A stretch of 64,000 nt of DNA from Phylloscopus collybita (lineage: Eukaryota; Chordata; Aves; Passeriformes; Phylloscopidae), in contig JAJNNQ010000006.1 in assembly GCA_027886175.1 (NCBI GenBank), positions 13,545,001 through 13,609,000 on the forward strand, written 5' to 3'. The notes below the pieces were generated by a model, which had not been told where the DNA came from, did not search any database, and saw only the letters and a program-made list of their open reading frames with translations. Within the stretch, counting starts at the first letter, position 1. Each line of letters begins with the position of its first letter. The position numbers were made by a program, and so were the translations under genes. This document shows positions 49,152-60,800 of the stretch, one piece after another.

Positions 49152-50264
49152 AACCTTGGATAAGGTTCAGATTCCCACCCAGCTGCTCACTCACTACCTC
49201 TCCCAAACAGGGCAAAGGGAAGAAACAGGATGAAAAAGTTTGTGTGACACTGTTCAAGATTACAACGACATGGACACCGACTCAGTAGGCTGACAATTGA
49301 CTCCATTTATTTCTGGGAATTTCTTCCCTTTATGCCATTTTACAAACAACCCAATGGGTGGAAGAAAGACAAACTTCTTCAATCACATTGGTCAAGTCAG
49401 AGGGACATCAAGAAGAAGTCCCTCCTAGGGAAAGGAATGTAAACATAGGTAACAGTTAGGAAAACATGTCTCTTGTTGACAGAAAAGTCTCTGGGAAAGA
49501 GTTTCAGAGAAACCAAAACATCTCAGGCACAAACCAGGGCTACAGTGTGGGTTGAGATAAATACAGGCAGAAAAGTTACCAATTACAATCATGGGCAGAG
49601 CATATTTGATTTGGGGAAAATTAATTTCTAGACATTTAAAATAGATCTGGGTAGTGAGGAACAAAGTCAAAAATAACACACCACTTTTCTCCCCTTTTGC
49701 TCATGCTCAGTTTCAGTGCCTTGTTCCCAGCTCCTTTACCCCTCCCTGTTGAGGAGTGAGGGCTGAAATCAGTCCATAACAGCTCCTTTCTGCTGCTCCT
49801 TCTTCCATATGCTTTTTCTCTGCTTCAGCATGGGTCCTCTCTACGGGGGTACATTCCTTTGAGACCTGCCCCAGCATGGGCTCCACATTCTTTCAGGATA
49901 AACCTAGTTCACTACATGAGCTCTTCTACAGGTCACAATTCCTTGAAGAAATATTCACCTGCTCCAGCATGGGGCTCTCCACTGCTCTGGGAATGAAGTA
50001 GCTGTTATGGTGTTTCCCTGGTTCTACAGGGAAATATTTGCTGTGACACCTGAAGCACCTCATCCCCCTTCCTACTCCTCTGACAGAAAAAAAACCAAGA
50101 ACCAAAAACCTTGTGTTTCCAAGTGTTTGCACTGTTGTTTCTCACTTATTTCCCTCCTTCTCTGCCCATGTGGCATTTTCTCCTGAGGTGCCCCCACTGT
50201 GGTTGAAGGGTTCAGCTGTGCCCTGTGGTGGGTTGCGCTTGCCACCTACACCTAATACAAACCT
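49152..50264 (-). mobile_element. ERVL-type solo LTR, interrupted by a younger LTR
   Basis: On the minus strand the LTR runs from 50259 (start TGTATTAGG) to 49157 (end CCTTATCCA), about 800 bp once the 300-bp nested insertion is removed. It is bracketed by the 5-bp duplication AACCT at 49152-49156 and 50260-50264, the ERVL size. On the plus strand one reads the order typical of a common avian LTR: CTCCCAAACAGGGCAAAGGG, AAACAGGATGAAAAAGTTTG, GGGTTGAGATAAATACAGGC, GGGCAGAGCATATTTGATTT. Then comes a GC-richer part with three spaced copies of a CTCCAGCATGGG-like unit (near 49826, 49872 and 49962), and GCCACCTACACCTAATACA at the end. Divergence from remembered copies is considerable, so it is old. 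Minus ORFs at 49425-49679 and 49926-50132 are inside it and not genes. Confidence 0.8.
49245..49544 (-). mobile_element. ERVK-type solo LTR nested in the ERVL LTR (copy 2)
   Basis: This 300-bp LTR is the same family and orientation as 19758-20069. Read on minus it begins TGTAGCCCTGG and ends AACAGTGTCA, and it keeps a polyadenylation signal (TTTATT on plus at 49306-49311). It sits inside the ERVL LTR: removing it rejoins GATGAAAAAGTTTGTG with GGGTTGAGATAAATAC, the uninterrupted order of the older element. The flanks TTGTG (49240-49244) and GTGTG (49545-49549) match at four of five positions, so the original target duplication has partly decayed. Relative to copy 1 it shows scattered substitutions and small indels. 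Confidence 0.85.
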
Positions 50265-50967
50265 GATCCTGCTTCTGAGTGCCAAATATTTTGTATTTTA
50301 GGTTCTTTTCTTTTAGCTGGGAGCTCCAATTTTTACATGGCCGCAGATTTAATACATTAAGGACAAATACAGGTTGCATTGTTTCTAAATCAGCAAAAAT
50401 GGACAGAAAAACTGATCACTTCTGTACTTGCTTCAAGTTTGCTTCAAATCTTTTGAGGAGAGACTAAGAGAATACAGACATTATATACTGATATAAAGCA
50501 GAAGAGCTCTGTTGAAAGTACCTGAGCTATGTTCTACCACAGCCAAGGAGTTCAGGTACTCAGTGAACAAAAAACACCCGACTCTTCTTGTGCAACCTCA
50601 TGGATATGATACCATGACACCATCAACACTGCAGTTTGTACACGCACAGCTCTGACAGCTATAGGGGCAGGAGGAAAGGAGGGAGGCAGGCAGCTAAAAC
50701 AAGCATTTAATGGCTTTCTGTTGTTTTGGATGTAACTATTCACAACCAACTCTAGAAAGCTGGTGTTGCTCATGTTCCTATGTCTCATTCTTCAGAGACT
50801 GCCACTTAGATCTCAGCATCTTCATAATGAGCACAATTTGCATACCTCAGATGTAGAATTAATTTCTGAACCATTGCAATAGTGGAACCTGTGTATAGTA
50901 TAAAATACTATTTTGCTACTGCCAAGATGAGAGTGCACAAGTTTTTCATGTGTTGGTTGAGTTGCTC
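50265..50967. other. Unique non-coding sequence, nothing recognised
   Basis: A purine-rich patch (AGGAGGAAAGGAGGGAGG) occurs near 50669. No gene or transposon was recognised. Confidence 0.55.
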
Positions 50968-51006
50968 TTCAAGGATCTACTTCAAGGATCTCCTTCAAGG
51001 ATCTCA
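50968..51006. repeat. 13-bp tandem repeat, three copies
   Basis: TTCAAGGATCTAC, TTCAAGGATCTCC and TTCAAGGATCTCA follow each other directly, differing only in the last two bases. Confidence 0.92.
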
Positions 51007-53313
51007 AGGTAGAGACAGTTGAAAAGGGACAGCTAAACCCCACTGGGTCCCTGTCACAAAGTTAAATTGGGATACTGAAGGTATTCATAGTATGGGGAAC
51101 ACTGTCAGCTGGAGAAGGACCAGGAGAAAACAGAAGGTGCTAAGTTGGACTAATCAAAAGTTTACCTTTCTAGAAACATCTTTATTTATAGAGTTTGTCT
51201 TCAAAGACAGATGTTTAAAAAACTTAAAAATGCATGGGGTCTCTTTCTATCTATGTGTGAGGCAACCTGAGACTTGTGTTAAGATTATCTGTAACCTGAA
51301 AAAACTTGCAGCTAACTTCTAAATTATAACTAACAATGCCATCTGGCAGGATAATTAATTGCCTGTCCTATATTTCTGCAAAATTTTGCTACAATCAAAC
51401 TTTATATTAAGTGCAGATAGCTTTGAGTGCCCAGTTGGGTTGACCAAGGTACACAGAAAATCCATGAATAGTGACAAACATTCCCAGAGATCAAACAACT
51501 TATATCAAACCACCCTCTGAAGCGGAATGTGGATTTTCCACCTTGGCCACTTTTCTGACAACTACACTGGGTGCCTAAGGCCACTTAGATCAAATTTATC
51601 AGTAAGCCTCATAAATTTACATGGGAAGAATCTGCCCACGTGTGGATTTCACTCAAGCAGTCCTCTATGGTTCCTCACATTCTTTTCTGTTGTTTTAGTT
51701 TTTTCTTTTTGTGTTTCTTTCCTTTTATTTGTCATGCTTTGGACTCATTTCTCCTTTTAGTTGAAGTGGTTATTAACCTGAATCACACAAACTAAAATGC
51801 AGTAACTTGGGACTAGATTGAAATCTTGGTAGGACTTTGGTGTACATTTCCCTGGTCTTTAGGGCAATGGAATAAAAATATGGAGAAGACCTTCACAGTC
51901 ACAGAAACATTGATATTGCTAAAGTTTTTATGCAGTTGAATGCAAGAAGGGAAGAATCAGCAATCTGTTGGCATAGCATCAAATATGTTGTCTGTCGAGT
52001 TTATTTTAAAATGTTAGAAAAAGTATTTTTTTCAAAACTTGTAATTTCCTCATCTCCTGACACAGTACAAAAAGTAACAATGTAAAAAATAGTCTAATTT
52101 CACTGACCACTGATATAGTCTTATGTTGCTTCCTAGACAAGTTTTTACAGTTCCACCTAAAATAGCAGATGGTATATTAATGTTGCTTTTAGGTACTTAG
52201 CTTCAGGTCTGTTTGACTTATATAGTTACAATTACATGCTCTGAAGCATCTCCTGGAAAAACCTGCTTTTTTATATTACCCAAGTAGGAAATCTAAGCTG
52301 CTATCTTACAACACTGAACAAGATCTGATGTGATATCCTTAAGCCCTTCTTTTCTTAATGCTGCATAGATTCAATTTGTCTGGCAAAAGAAATCTGTCTA
52401 TACTTTTTGCAAATCTTTAGGTCTTTTCTAGCCCATATAAATCTGCAGAAATAACAGTCCTACATAACCCTACCACGTCCCAGCTAACATTTACCCTCAT
52501 TGGGTATTAGAATTGTTAATGGATTGTTATTAAAGTACACATGCTGCACAGTATTGAAACAGTCATAACATGACTCACTTACTCAACAACAATCTGAATG
52601 CCCAATCATTTTTAATCTCCGCACACAAGAAAATAATCTCCACATTTCAGCTAAGGCTCCCTCATGCCTCGATACTCCCCCTGAATATTCACCACTGCTC
52701 TCTCATAAGAGCCTATTCTCATCTCCTACATAGGGTACATGTGTACAGGTTTTGCCAGTGTGTTTGAACTCATACTGTCTATGTTTAGGTTTATACTCCA
52801 GATTCAAACTGTTGGCACCAGCAGTCGCATTGCCACTTCAGCATATTTCTGTGACTGAAGAAAATCTAAGACAAAACAAATTACATTCATCTCTTCCATT
52901 TTTATGTGCTTAGTTTCAATGTCTAAAATTAGACAAATAGATTAAAGATTTTTAAGGAAACACATTCAATACTTTGACTTGTGCTGAAGTTTCATTTTAC
53001 TAGATATTTTGAAGAACACACATCACAGTCAGATTTTCCCTGGGAATATCTTATTACACATGGTTTCCAGTGCAGGTGTTAAACTGTAGTGGCAATGAAA
53101 AGAGAAGGACAAAGTCACATAACCTGATACTCCTAAAAATCTCAGCAGGAGGTTTCTGGTAACCTTCTTTAATGGCTTCTTTCTTTGCTCTACTTTGACA
53201 AGTGGCAAATCTCGTTGATGGTTCTTTTTTCTGCTGTGTGGGAACCTAGGGGAGGCAGTGCTGTGTGGGTTCAGGGACACAGTCCTCTCTGTTGCAGCTC
53301 AGTGCAGAAAAGA
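51007..53313. other. Unique AT-rich non-coding sequence
   Basis: No gene, RNA gene or transposon was recognised. The ORFs are short, on both strands, and without motifs. Confidence 0.55.
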
Positions 53314-53775
53314 TCATGGAACCACAAAACTACAGAATCATTGAGGTCAGAAGGACTCTTTGGAGACCACCTAGTCCAATTCACCATTGCCCAAGGAAGG
53401 ACAACAAAAGCAGGTTGCCCAGGAACACGTATTTGTTTTTGACAACTTGAAAAATGGTGCCTCCAAAACTCCAGCCTCAGTGGGCAACCTGATATTGTCC
53501 CTTAAGGTTAAATGGAAATTCCTGTGTTTCATTTTGAGGCCATTTTCTCTTGTCTTGTCACATGGTATCACTGAAAAGAGCTGGCTCCATCTTCCTCTCA
53601 TCATCTTTCCTGCAAGCAGGTTTTGCTGGTTCATGGTCAATTTTGTGTCCACCAGAATATGAGTCTTTGCAGTCTTTCTCTGCAAAACTGCTGCCCAGCA
53701 GACTGGTCCCCAGACTACACCGTTGCATGGTTTTGCTGGTCCTCCTGAAAGCAGGTAGTGTCCATTACCTGCTCC
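53314..53775 (-). mobile_element. CR1 LINE 3' end, about 460 bp (antisense on plus)
   Basis: The plus strand gives the reverse complement of a CR1 3' end in the correct order. First CTACAGAATCATTGAGGTCAG and GACCACCTAGTCCAATTCACC (3' UTR end). Then CAAAACTCCAGCCTCAGTGG and GGGCAACCTGATATTGTCCC-like text, then CTTGTCTTGTCACATGGTATC and CACTGAAAAGAGCTGGCTCC. Then TTTTGTGTCCACCAGAATATG, TCTCTGCAAAACTGCTGCCC, AGCAGACTGGTCCCCAGACT and TTGCATGGTTTTGCTGGTCC (end of the ORF2 region). Many differences from remembered consensus show it is old. The ORFs on both strands at 53371-53864 are shadows of the element, with no intact reverse transcriptase. Confidence 0.88.
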
Positions 53776-56559
53776 ACTCTCTGCTTGCTGAGATGCACCT
53801 TTTCAATTGCCCCCTGAACTTTCAGACTTGTCTATATTCATGGTCAACAAAATACGATGACTGACAGGATGTCCACAAGGAGATATTTGTGCAGCACATT
53901 AATTTAGGTTGCAAAATTTTCAGTCTTTTATGCATATCCACAACACTGAGTGTCACTTTATCCAAACAAGGTTCTTGTATTAGCGGACTATTTAGAAACT
54001 ATGACATTTTTGCACAGATTTTTAGACTGAAATGGTAGGACCTGCTCTTTTAAAAGGTGCTTTGGAGCTCTGAGATAAGCAGGAAAATATCCCCTATTGT
54101 TTTAAAGCATTTTTCTCCTTTTCTGCAGCAAGTTGATTTCACTCTGCAATGCAAACTTGACTTGCAAAGAGTTAAGTAGATACATGGCCAAACAAATCTA
54201 TCAGACTTGGGTTTTATTCTCTGAAAGGTAACAAAGATATGAATTCAACATTAATGCATGTTTGCCTACTTCTGACACAGCATTCATGCTTTGATAAGCA
54301 TGTTTTTATTAATTCAAGGTCATATATGCTTCACAGTATTGGAAACATGTACAGCACTTTGCAGGTTCCTCTCCCCCACACTCCTTTCCCTCTTTGTAAT
54401 ACACACACTTTGTAATACCACAGAGGGGAATTACTGGCTTGGTGCTAGCAATTCCTTTCAGAGAATTGCACTGTCTCATATGCCACAGTGGAAAATACAT
54501 CAAGATAATTCCCTCATCACTGCCTACCCACCCACCCGCTCCCTGTAGTCTGAGATGAACTGTCTAGTGACATATTCTAATGCTGCTTCTGGTAAAATGT
54601 TTGATTATTTTTTTCCCTTCTCTCAGAGAAAAGCTTTTCTGGAGCCTATATTTATTCTATTTCTTTCTTCTTCTTTTTTTTTTTTGTACAAGCACATCAC
54701 CTGTGAGGGGTTCTTGGTATAATGTCATTACTGATACCATAAGAAATTCCGGAAGCAAAGAGTATTTAAGGTGAATTTGTGTGTGAGGGATTTTAAAAGG
54801 TTTTTTTCTTCAGAAGTTCCTTGCTACTTTCTACTTAGCTCAGCATCATAATGATTTAAGAGAAATATACCTATGTATAGGGTGTGTTCTGTGGGATGGG
54901 AACTAAGGAAAAAAATAACCAACGACAGAAAATCTTTTGTTCTTAATGACAGAGTATAATGGAAACCTAATCTCCTACTGCATATTATCATCAGGCAAAT
55001 TAGTTACACATATAATAAGGTTTTTCTGTATAAATTATAAATGAAATAAACAATTTTGTCACCATGGTGGGCAATGAATACACCACATGTTATATGTAAA
55101 TATATTAGTCATTTGCCTTTTGTTTATGTGCCACAGGAATCCATTTCCTTCATTGTGTAGTTCTCATTCCCTACGGGTTCCTACTAAAGTCATCTCAACC
55201 CTTCCTGTACATGCTTTTTAAAGCAGAATTACTTTCCTTTTTTTTTTTTTTTTAGTTTTTCAGCCCAGTTTTAATAATGGCTGCCTTTGTGCCAGTTTCA
55301 TTTAGTGCTTCAAACTGTAATTTTATCTGAGAGAGAGGAAGAAATAATAAGAAAAGCAGAAAGGGTCTACATGATATATCAGTACAATACCAAAAATATA
55401 TTGAAACCATTTTTTATTTTATTTTTTTCCTCAAAAAATTAAAATATATCCCATAAAGCAACTATGCATATTTTTTCTCTTACCAGACCTTTCATTCTTT
55501 AATGAGATAATCTGTTTTTAGGGAATGCATTGTTCAGTCTTTCTTTTCAAGGCGTGACATTTTTATTTTCCAGGCATTACAGTATGTGCAAGAATACTGT
55601 AAATTTGGGCATTTTCACTGGGCACTCCACACCAGCCTGAGAGTCCTTTGAAACCAACACAAGACACAGCTACACTCAGTGACCAATGGCTTTAACATCT
55701 ACATTCCAATCAATAATACAGAGTTTTATATTCAATCACATTCAGTTCACACTCATCGAGGATTATCTTTTGTGCTCCCATAGGCTTTTCCTGTCATCCA
55801 GAGGGAGACAGAGTTGAATTTAATATACCTCATTATATTTGGGATGGCTGTGGACCTTAATGGAAGAGGCAACATTTAAAACATAAGCAGACTAAACTTT
55901 CACGTTCAAGACCAGCTAAAAAGGATATTTGCCACTACTATCTTTGTTTCTTACAGAGTGTCAGGCAACACTTTCTACAGGGTGAATGATTGTACTTAGA
56001 CAATGTTTACAAAGCAAATTATATCTTTATATTGAGAGCAGTTCAAAAGGCTATTAGAAGATTTTTTTTCAACTTGTATTTTTATAAGGAGGAGATGCAA
56101 GTAAGGATGCTTCTTTTTGCAGTTTACTTGCAGCTATATCTCTGGGGAAAGTATTTCTTTTTTTTTTTTAACTGGAGCAGACAGTGGTTAGCAATGGAAT
56201 ACAAAAAAGCAATTCTACTGCCTCATAAGCCACAAAGTGGACTATGGAATTAACGTATGAGATGTTATTTCTAATTTATTTATCAGCTCTCTCTCTATAG
56301 TACAAGTACTCTTGAAAGCACTTATGTATTTGAAGTCTCATAGAGACATACCAGATAATGGGAAATGGTTTGCTGTGAGAAGTGATCTACTTGAGTGCAT
56401 AGAAGAAGCTTCTTTCTATCAAATATTTCATTGGTAATGTTTTACTGTTTCTCCTAGATGGCATGCTATAGAGTGTAATAAATTTCAGTTTGTTTATATT
56501 CTGTGTCTGTATTTGCACTTGGGTGATTATATTTGAAATCACGAAAGATCCTCGTTTTT
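53776..56559. other. Unique AT-rich non-coding sequence
   Basis: Homopolymer tracts occur at about 54670-54685 (T), 55238-55253 (T16) and 56158-56170 (T). No gene or transposon was recognised. ORFs at 54291-54548 and 55990-56253 have no motifs. Confidence 0.55.
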
Positions 56560-57260
56560 TGAAAAAAAAAACTTTAGCATAAGCTTCTCATTAATCCTGT
56601 CCTGTTTGTCTGTTATTAATAGGCCACTGTACAACGTATTCTGCTGCAAAACTCCACCAGGCATGACTAATTCAGATAATTAATTTGCTAGAACATTAAC
56701 ACCATCAAATGAGCCTGCTAAACCGGTAAATTTAAAGTAAATTAAACTTAATTTGCAGGTTATTGCAATTAAGTCTGCCTTGTCTTTCTGAGGGATTTCA
56801 ACATCCTCAGTATTTAAGAGGCAATCATAATGCATGCAAGTGGGCGGGCTTTTTCGCTAATTAACACGAGTCTAATCTGCTTTTCAATTAGGGTGGATGT
56901 TTATAATGTGCTGGTGACAGTGTTGCAATTCAGTACAGCATAACAGGAGTGCATGGCATAATTATAGCTGAAAAGAAAAGCTCATGCAGGGCCTGTTTAG
57001 GGGTTAATGAGACATTGGCAGCTTCCAGCTGAGGAGATTGAGCCAGTTTAGTGCAGCTTCAAGAGGAAACCACCCATAGGGGTTTCCTTTGAAGTGTCAA
57101 AAGGTCCCCTTGTTCTGGGTGGCTTATGTTTCATTTGTCTGAGTGGCATATCAAAAATTGATGAGCTGCCAGCAGCAGTCCTCATGACATTAATTCACCA
57201 ATTGTGTTTCTAATAGTTTCATCCTTAAATACATTTGGATGATGATAATACTATGAAAAA
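56560..57260. promoter_or_regulatory. Candidate conserved non-coding element, strongest in the window
   Basis: About 700 bp of repeat-free sequence hold a dense set of motif-like words: GACTAATTCAGATAATTAAT, TTGCAGGTTATTGCAATTAAG, TGGGCGGGCTTTTTCGCTAATTAACACG, TTTTCAATTAGGGTGG, TGTTGCAATTCAG, CATAATTATAGCTG and GGGGTTAATGAGACATTGGC. Homeodomain cores (TAATTA, CAATTA), a GC-box-like GGGCGGG and retained CpGs occur together. This combination is typical of developmental enhancers conserved across vertebrates, but it is inferred from the sequence alone. Confidence 0.38.
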
Positions 57261-57739
57261 TCAAGGTTCTGAAAACAATGAGAAGGTCTATGCAGTTCCA
57301 AGAAGTGTATACAGACTACACAAATGCATCAGCTGCAAATGTTAATGATGCAGATGACCTACACTGCTCGTTACGAGCAGGAAGAAGACAAAGAGGTATT
57401 GTACATCTGTCCTCTGAACAGCATTAGAGCTGTGACAGGGATGTGACATTTATTGTTAGTTAGGTTCTTGAAAAGCATAAAATGGTTCACATTCATTCCT
57501 GAAGTAACTTCACTGGCTTCAGAGCGGCTATATCAACCAAGGATTTGGTCTTTTATAGTAATAGTAAAGGAAAGGAAGTTAAAAAGGAGAGCTATAAAGA
57601 GTCCTAGGAATCTCTAATGCAGATACTGTTTCATCAGTCCACTTAGGCTATGAAGTCTGAGCATTGTGGTCCCATATTGAGGTACAGGATGTTCTCAAAA
57701 CTTTTGCACAAAAATGATTGTTTAGGGACAGAGTACACA
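57261..57739. other. Unique non-coding sequence with a small CpG hairpin
   Basis: CTGCTCGTTACGAGCAG at 57366-57382 is a perfect 7-bp stem with a 3-base loop. Nothing else was recognised. Confidence 0.5.
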
Positions 57740-57885
57740 CCCTGTCAAAAGCAGTGTTAAAGGTGACATCAAGAAATGTTATTTATATGGACAAGTAAAA
57801 GTTGTTAATGTGCAGGAGTAGGACTGGATGATCCTGATGTATCCCTTTCAACTCAGTATATTCTGATTCTATGATTCTATGATTT
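57740..57885 (+). mobile_element. CR1 LINE 3' end (sense)
   Basis: AGTAGGACTGGATGATCCTG, then ATCCCTTTCAACTCAGTATA, then TTCTGATTCTATGATTCTATGATTT are the sense-strand CR1 3' UTR and its ATTCTATG tail repeats. The upstream part from about 57740 (GGTGACATCAAGAAATG) fits the preceding CR1 3' region weakly, so the left border is uncertain. The copy is strongly 5'-truncated. Confidence 0.87.
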
Positions 57886-60800
57886 AAATATATTTGAAAT
57901 CCTGAAAAAAGGAGAAAGGGCTACCAGTGTAAGTCTGGCTACATTAGTCATAGAATTCATGATATACAGGGTTTTATTCTACAGAGCTATAATCACAGCA
58001 TGCAAAAATTCCATGCTAGAGGAGGATGCTTTAGTTTTTGCATGAGAGACAATTTTCAATATATGGTGTGAGCTGTATTATATAGAACTTTACTTTTCTC
58101 ATGTGATGAACAGGAAAAAGCCCATCCTAGTCTTACCACTTTTAAAAGTATTACTTGAACTGTTTGTCACTTTGTGAAGGTTTTGTATGGAGGTTGATAC
58201 AGACAAGAAAGATTCAGTTCATCTCACTGGATATTATTAGACCTGCATCCAGCCTAATTTTAGGCAGTATGAGACAGTCAAGTGGAAGTACAGTTGCCCT
58301 GTACTCCCACATAGCTACTGTAGATATTACTCAACCTACCAAAACAAACCCCCAAACCATTACCTGGAAATGCTCTTCCTCTGCCTTGTCTATAAAAGAA
58401 GTTTAGGCTAATTGGGCATCCAACTGAGGTGCTTGCATTTAGTCAGGCAGAATAAAGGTCATCTGTATGGGGAGGGGGCACATGCACCATTCTGTAGAAA
58501 AGCTGGGTGATCTCTTTTTGGGGTGTCTTCTGCTTGTGAAAGATCTAGACTCTAGTATTTCCTTAAGAGAAATGGATGCAGAAGTGCTAAAGGAAGTGTG
58601 TATGGAAGATTTTTGGCTGCTGCAGGGAGGAAGGGCTCTTCCTTTCTATAACCTGTGATAAATCAAATGGCTGAACAAGCTGAGGAGTTCCCAAACAGGG
58701 CCTCCAGTGAGGGCAGATTGTATGTTAATTTGGTACTGTAAACATCTATTATATATAGAACAGTAAGACTAAATCCCTGATTTAGTTGAGACTTTTTGTT
58801 TTGCTTCCCCCCCATGACTTTTGATTGACTTGTGGTGTCATCAGTAAATGGGGTTTACTGAGATAAAAATAATACTGCTTGTGGCAGAAGTGACTTCTAA
58901 ATGACTGAAACATTCTCGTCTGAGAAGAACTTTACCAACCCAGCACATGAAACTCAAGAGCACCTGAGAGATTTTTGTGCTTAAGCTCAGTGACTGAAGG
59001 ACTAAAGGAGAAAGAAGGAGGTCCCTCTGCCAGGGAGGTAAATTGTCTTCTTCCAGAGAGTCTACTTGTCAGTCTTCCCTGACCAACAAATTTGAGAGAA
59101 CACAGGTGCAGTTGAACCTGCTGTTATTCACAAGCACAGAAAGGAATGCAAGTCCATCAAGGAGCACTGAAGAAATCCCATCCAAACAATATTGAAAAAA
59201 TAATAAAAAATATAAATAGATTCAAGTGGCTTACAGTGAAATGTTTCTGTCTTATGCTGAAGGAAAACAGCTAAAAAATAAAGAATAGATTATGTAGACA
59301 GTACTGGCAGCAAAAACATAGTGTGGTATTCAGTTTAAATTTTACAGTATCACCTGTAATGACAGAAAGATTATATGCCACGTACCTATATTACATAAAG
59401 AAGTATATCTTGTTATATCTCCTGCATTCAGGAGAATGGTTCGTCTTTATTTATTTGTCCACATATCAAGAGATTTTCAACCATTTGTAAACAAAGATCT
59501 TGATAAATATGAGTATAAAACCAAAAAGAAGGCACACAAGCTAAACCAGTTGTTGAAGACAGAGGGACATCAACCAATAAGGACCATATAAAAATGTATG
59601 ACCTCTTATTCTTCCCTTATCAGAGATATGGAGAACTGGAACACCCCAATTCTATGGAATCTAAGGCCTAAAATATCAGTGGTCTGCAGATCACTCAGTT
59701 CTGAAAAAGGGTCTGCTCTTAGAAACACCACAATATCTGCCACTTCTGCTGAGCTCAGTACACCTAGAAACACAAAATCCCTTCAGAATCTTAAAGGCCA
59801 AGTGAGTCACTCCACTGGGTGCACTTTTGACGCTGCTGGGACACTGACAGTGGAGATTAATGCAATAGCTGCCAGTTAACTGACACTGGTGAAATCTTTA
59901 TCCTCTTTTTAACAGCGAACCCACAGCATTTAAGGGGTTATTAGGTAACCTAAGTTCTAAATAGTGTATGGGGTATAACATAGCACATTCATAGAAAAAA
60001 AAAGATGCATTAGGAAGATTAAAGTAGGCTTTCCTCTCCCAGATGTCTACCTGCCTCTCCCCTGGGATCACAGTAACACAGTCGTGCCAGGTCTAGTGTT
60101 GATTTTCAGTCTGTTCTCTGTGGGAGCCTTCCAGCGTTCCTGTTTTATAATTGAGGCAAAGCAGCAGAAACTCTGAGAAGATTCTTTTTCACGCAGATTG
60201 GTAGTATTAGTTGAAAACGTGATGAGGCATTATTTTTTAGCTGCCTGAGTTTTAAGGGAGTTTGGCTCTTGGAAAATACCACTGTACAAGACTTTGCATT
60301 TTAAAATTATGGCTGAGGAGGAGAGAATACATTGTCTTGTTACAGTTGATGTGAATGTCAGTGCATAAATTAACCAACACACTTCACACTAGCTGGTTTC
60401 AAAACGTTTGTTTTTGGGGTATGGAGAAATTTCGGTCAACTTTGACATGAACATAGAGTTACTATGAAGCAATATATAAAAACCAAACGCTATTATTTTT
60501 TAAGTGTAATAAATGTGCTTGAAAGTAGCAGCATACATGGAACTTCAGTGTTGATATGTCAGCTGGGCAATATCTTGGACCTTCAGAGATGATACTCTTG
60601 CACATGAAATCCTTTTCCTGATGTCTTTTGGTAAAATATGATTGAAATAGGATTATATGGAGTTAAAGGTGTTTGATAGAATCCTAAAGTGCCTCTAAAG
60701 GAGAGTTTGCAGTATGTTCCCCTTTGATTTCCTTAGTTGATTTAGTCTAAATGAGGAAGGGAGTCTGAGTGAGGAAGGGTAAAACTAGCCAGGAAGACAA

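Noticed and set aside
49120..49182. tRNA-like text (GTGGCACAGTGCATTAACC and GGTTCAGATTCCCACC) as a tRNA gene or SINE
   Set aside because: It straddles the border of the ERVL LTR, whose end and target duplication explain it, and the arms do not form a tRNA fold.
53371..53864. Overlapping ORFs of 91-104 codons on both strands
   Set aside because: They are shadows of the antisense CR1 fragment; none preserves an intact reverse-transcriptase reading frame.
57366..57382. CTGCTCGTTACGAGCAG hairpin as a histone-type or regulatory stem-loop
   Set aside because: Stem of only 7 bp, no matching consensus, no gene nearby.
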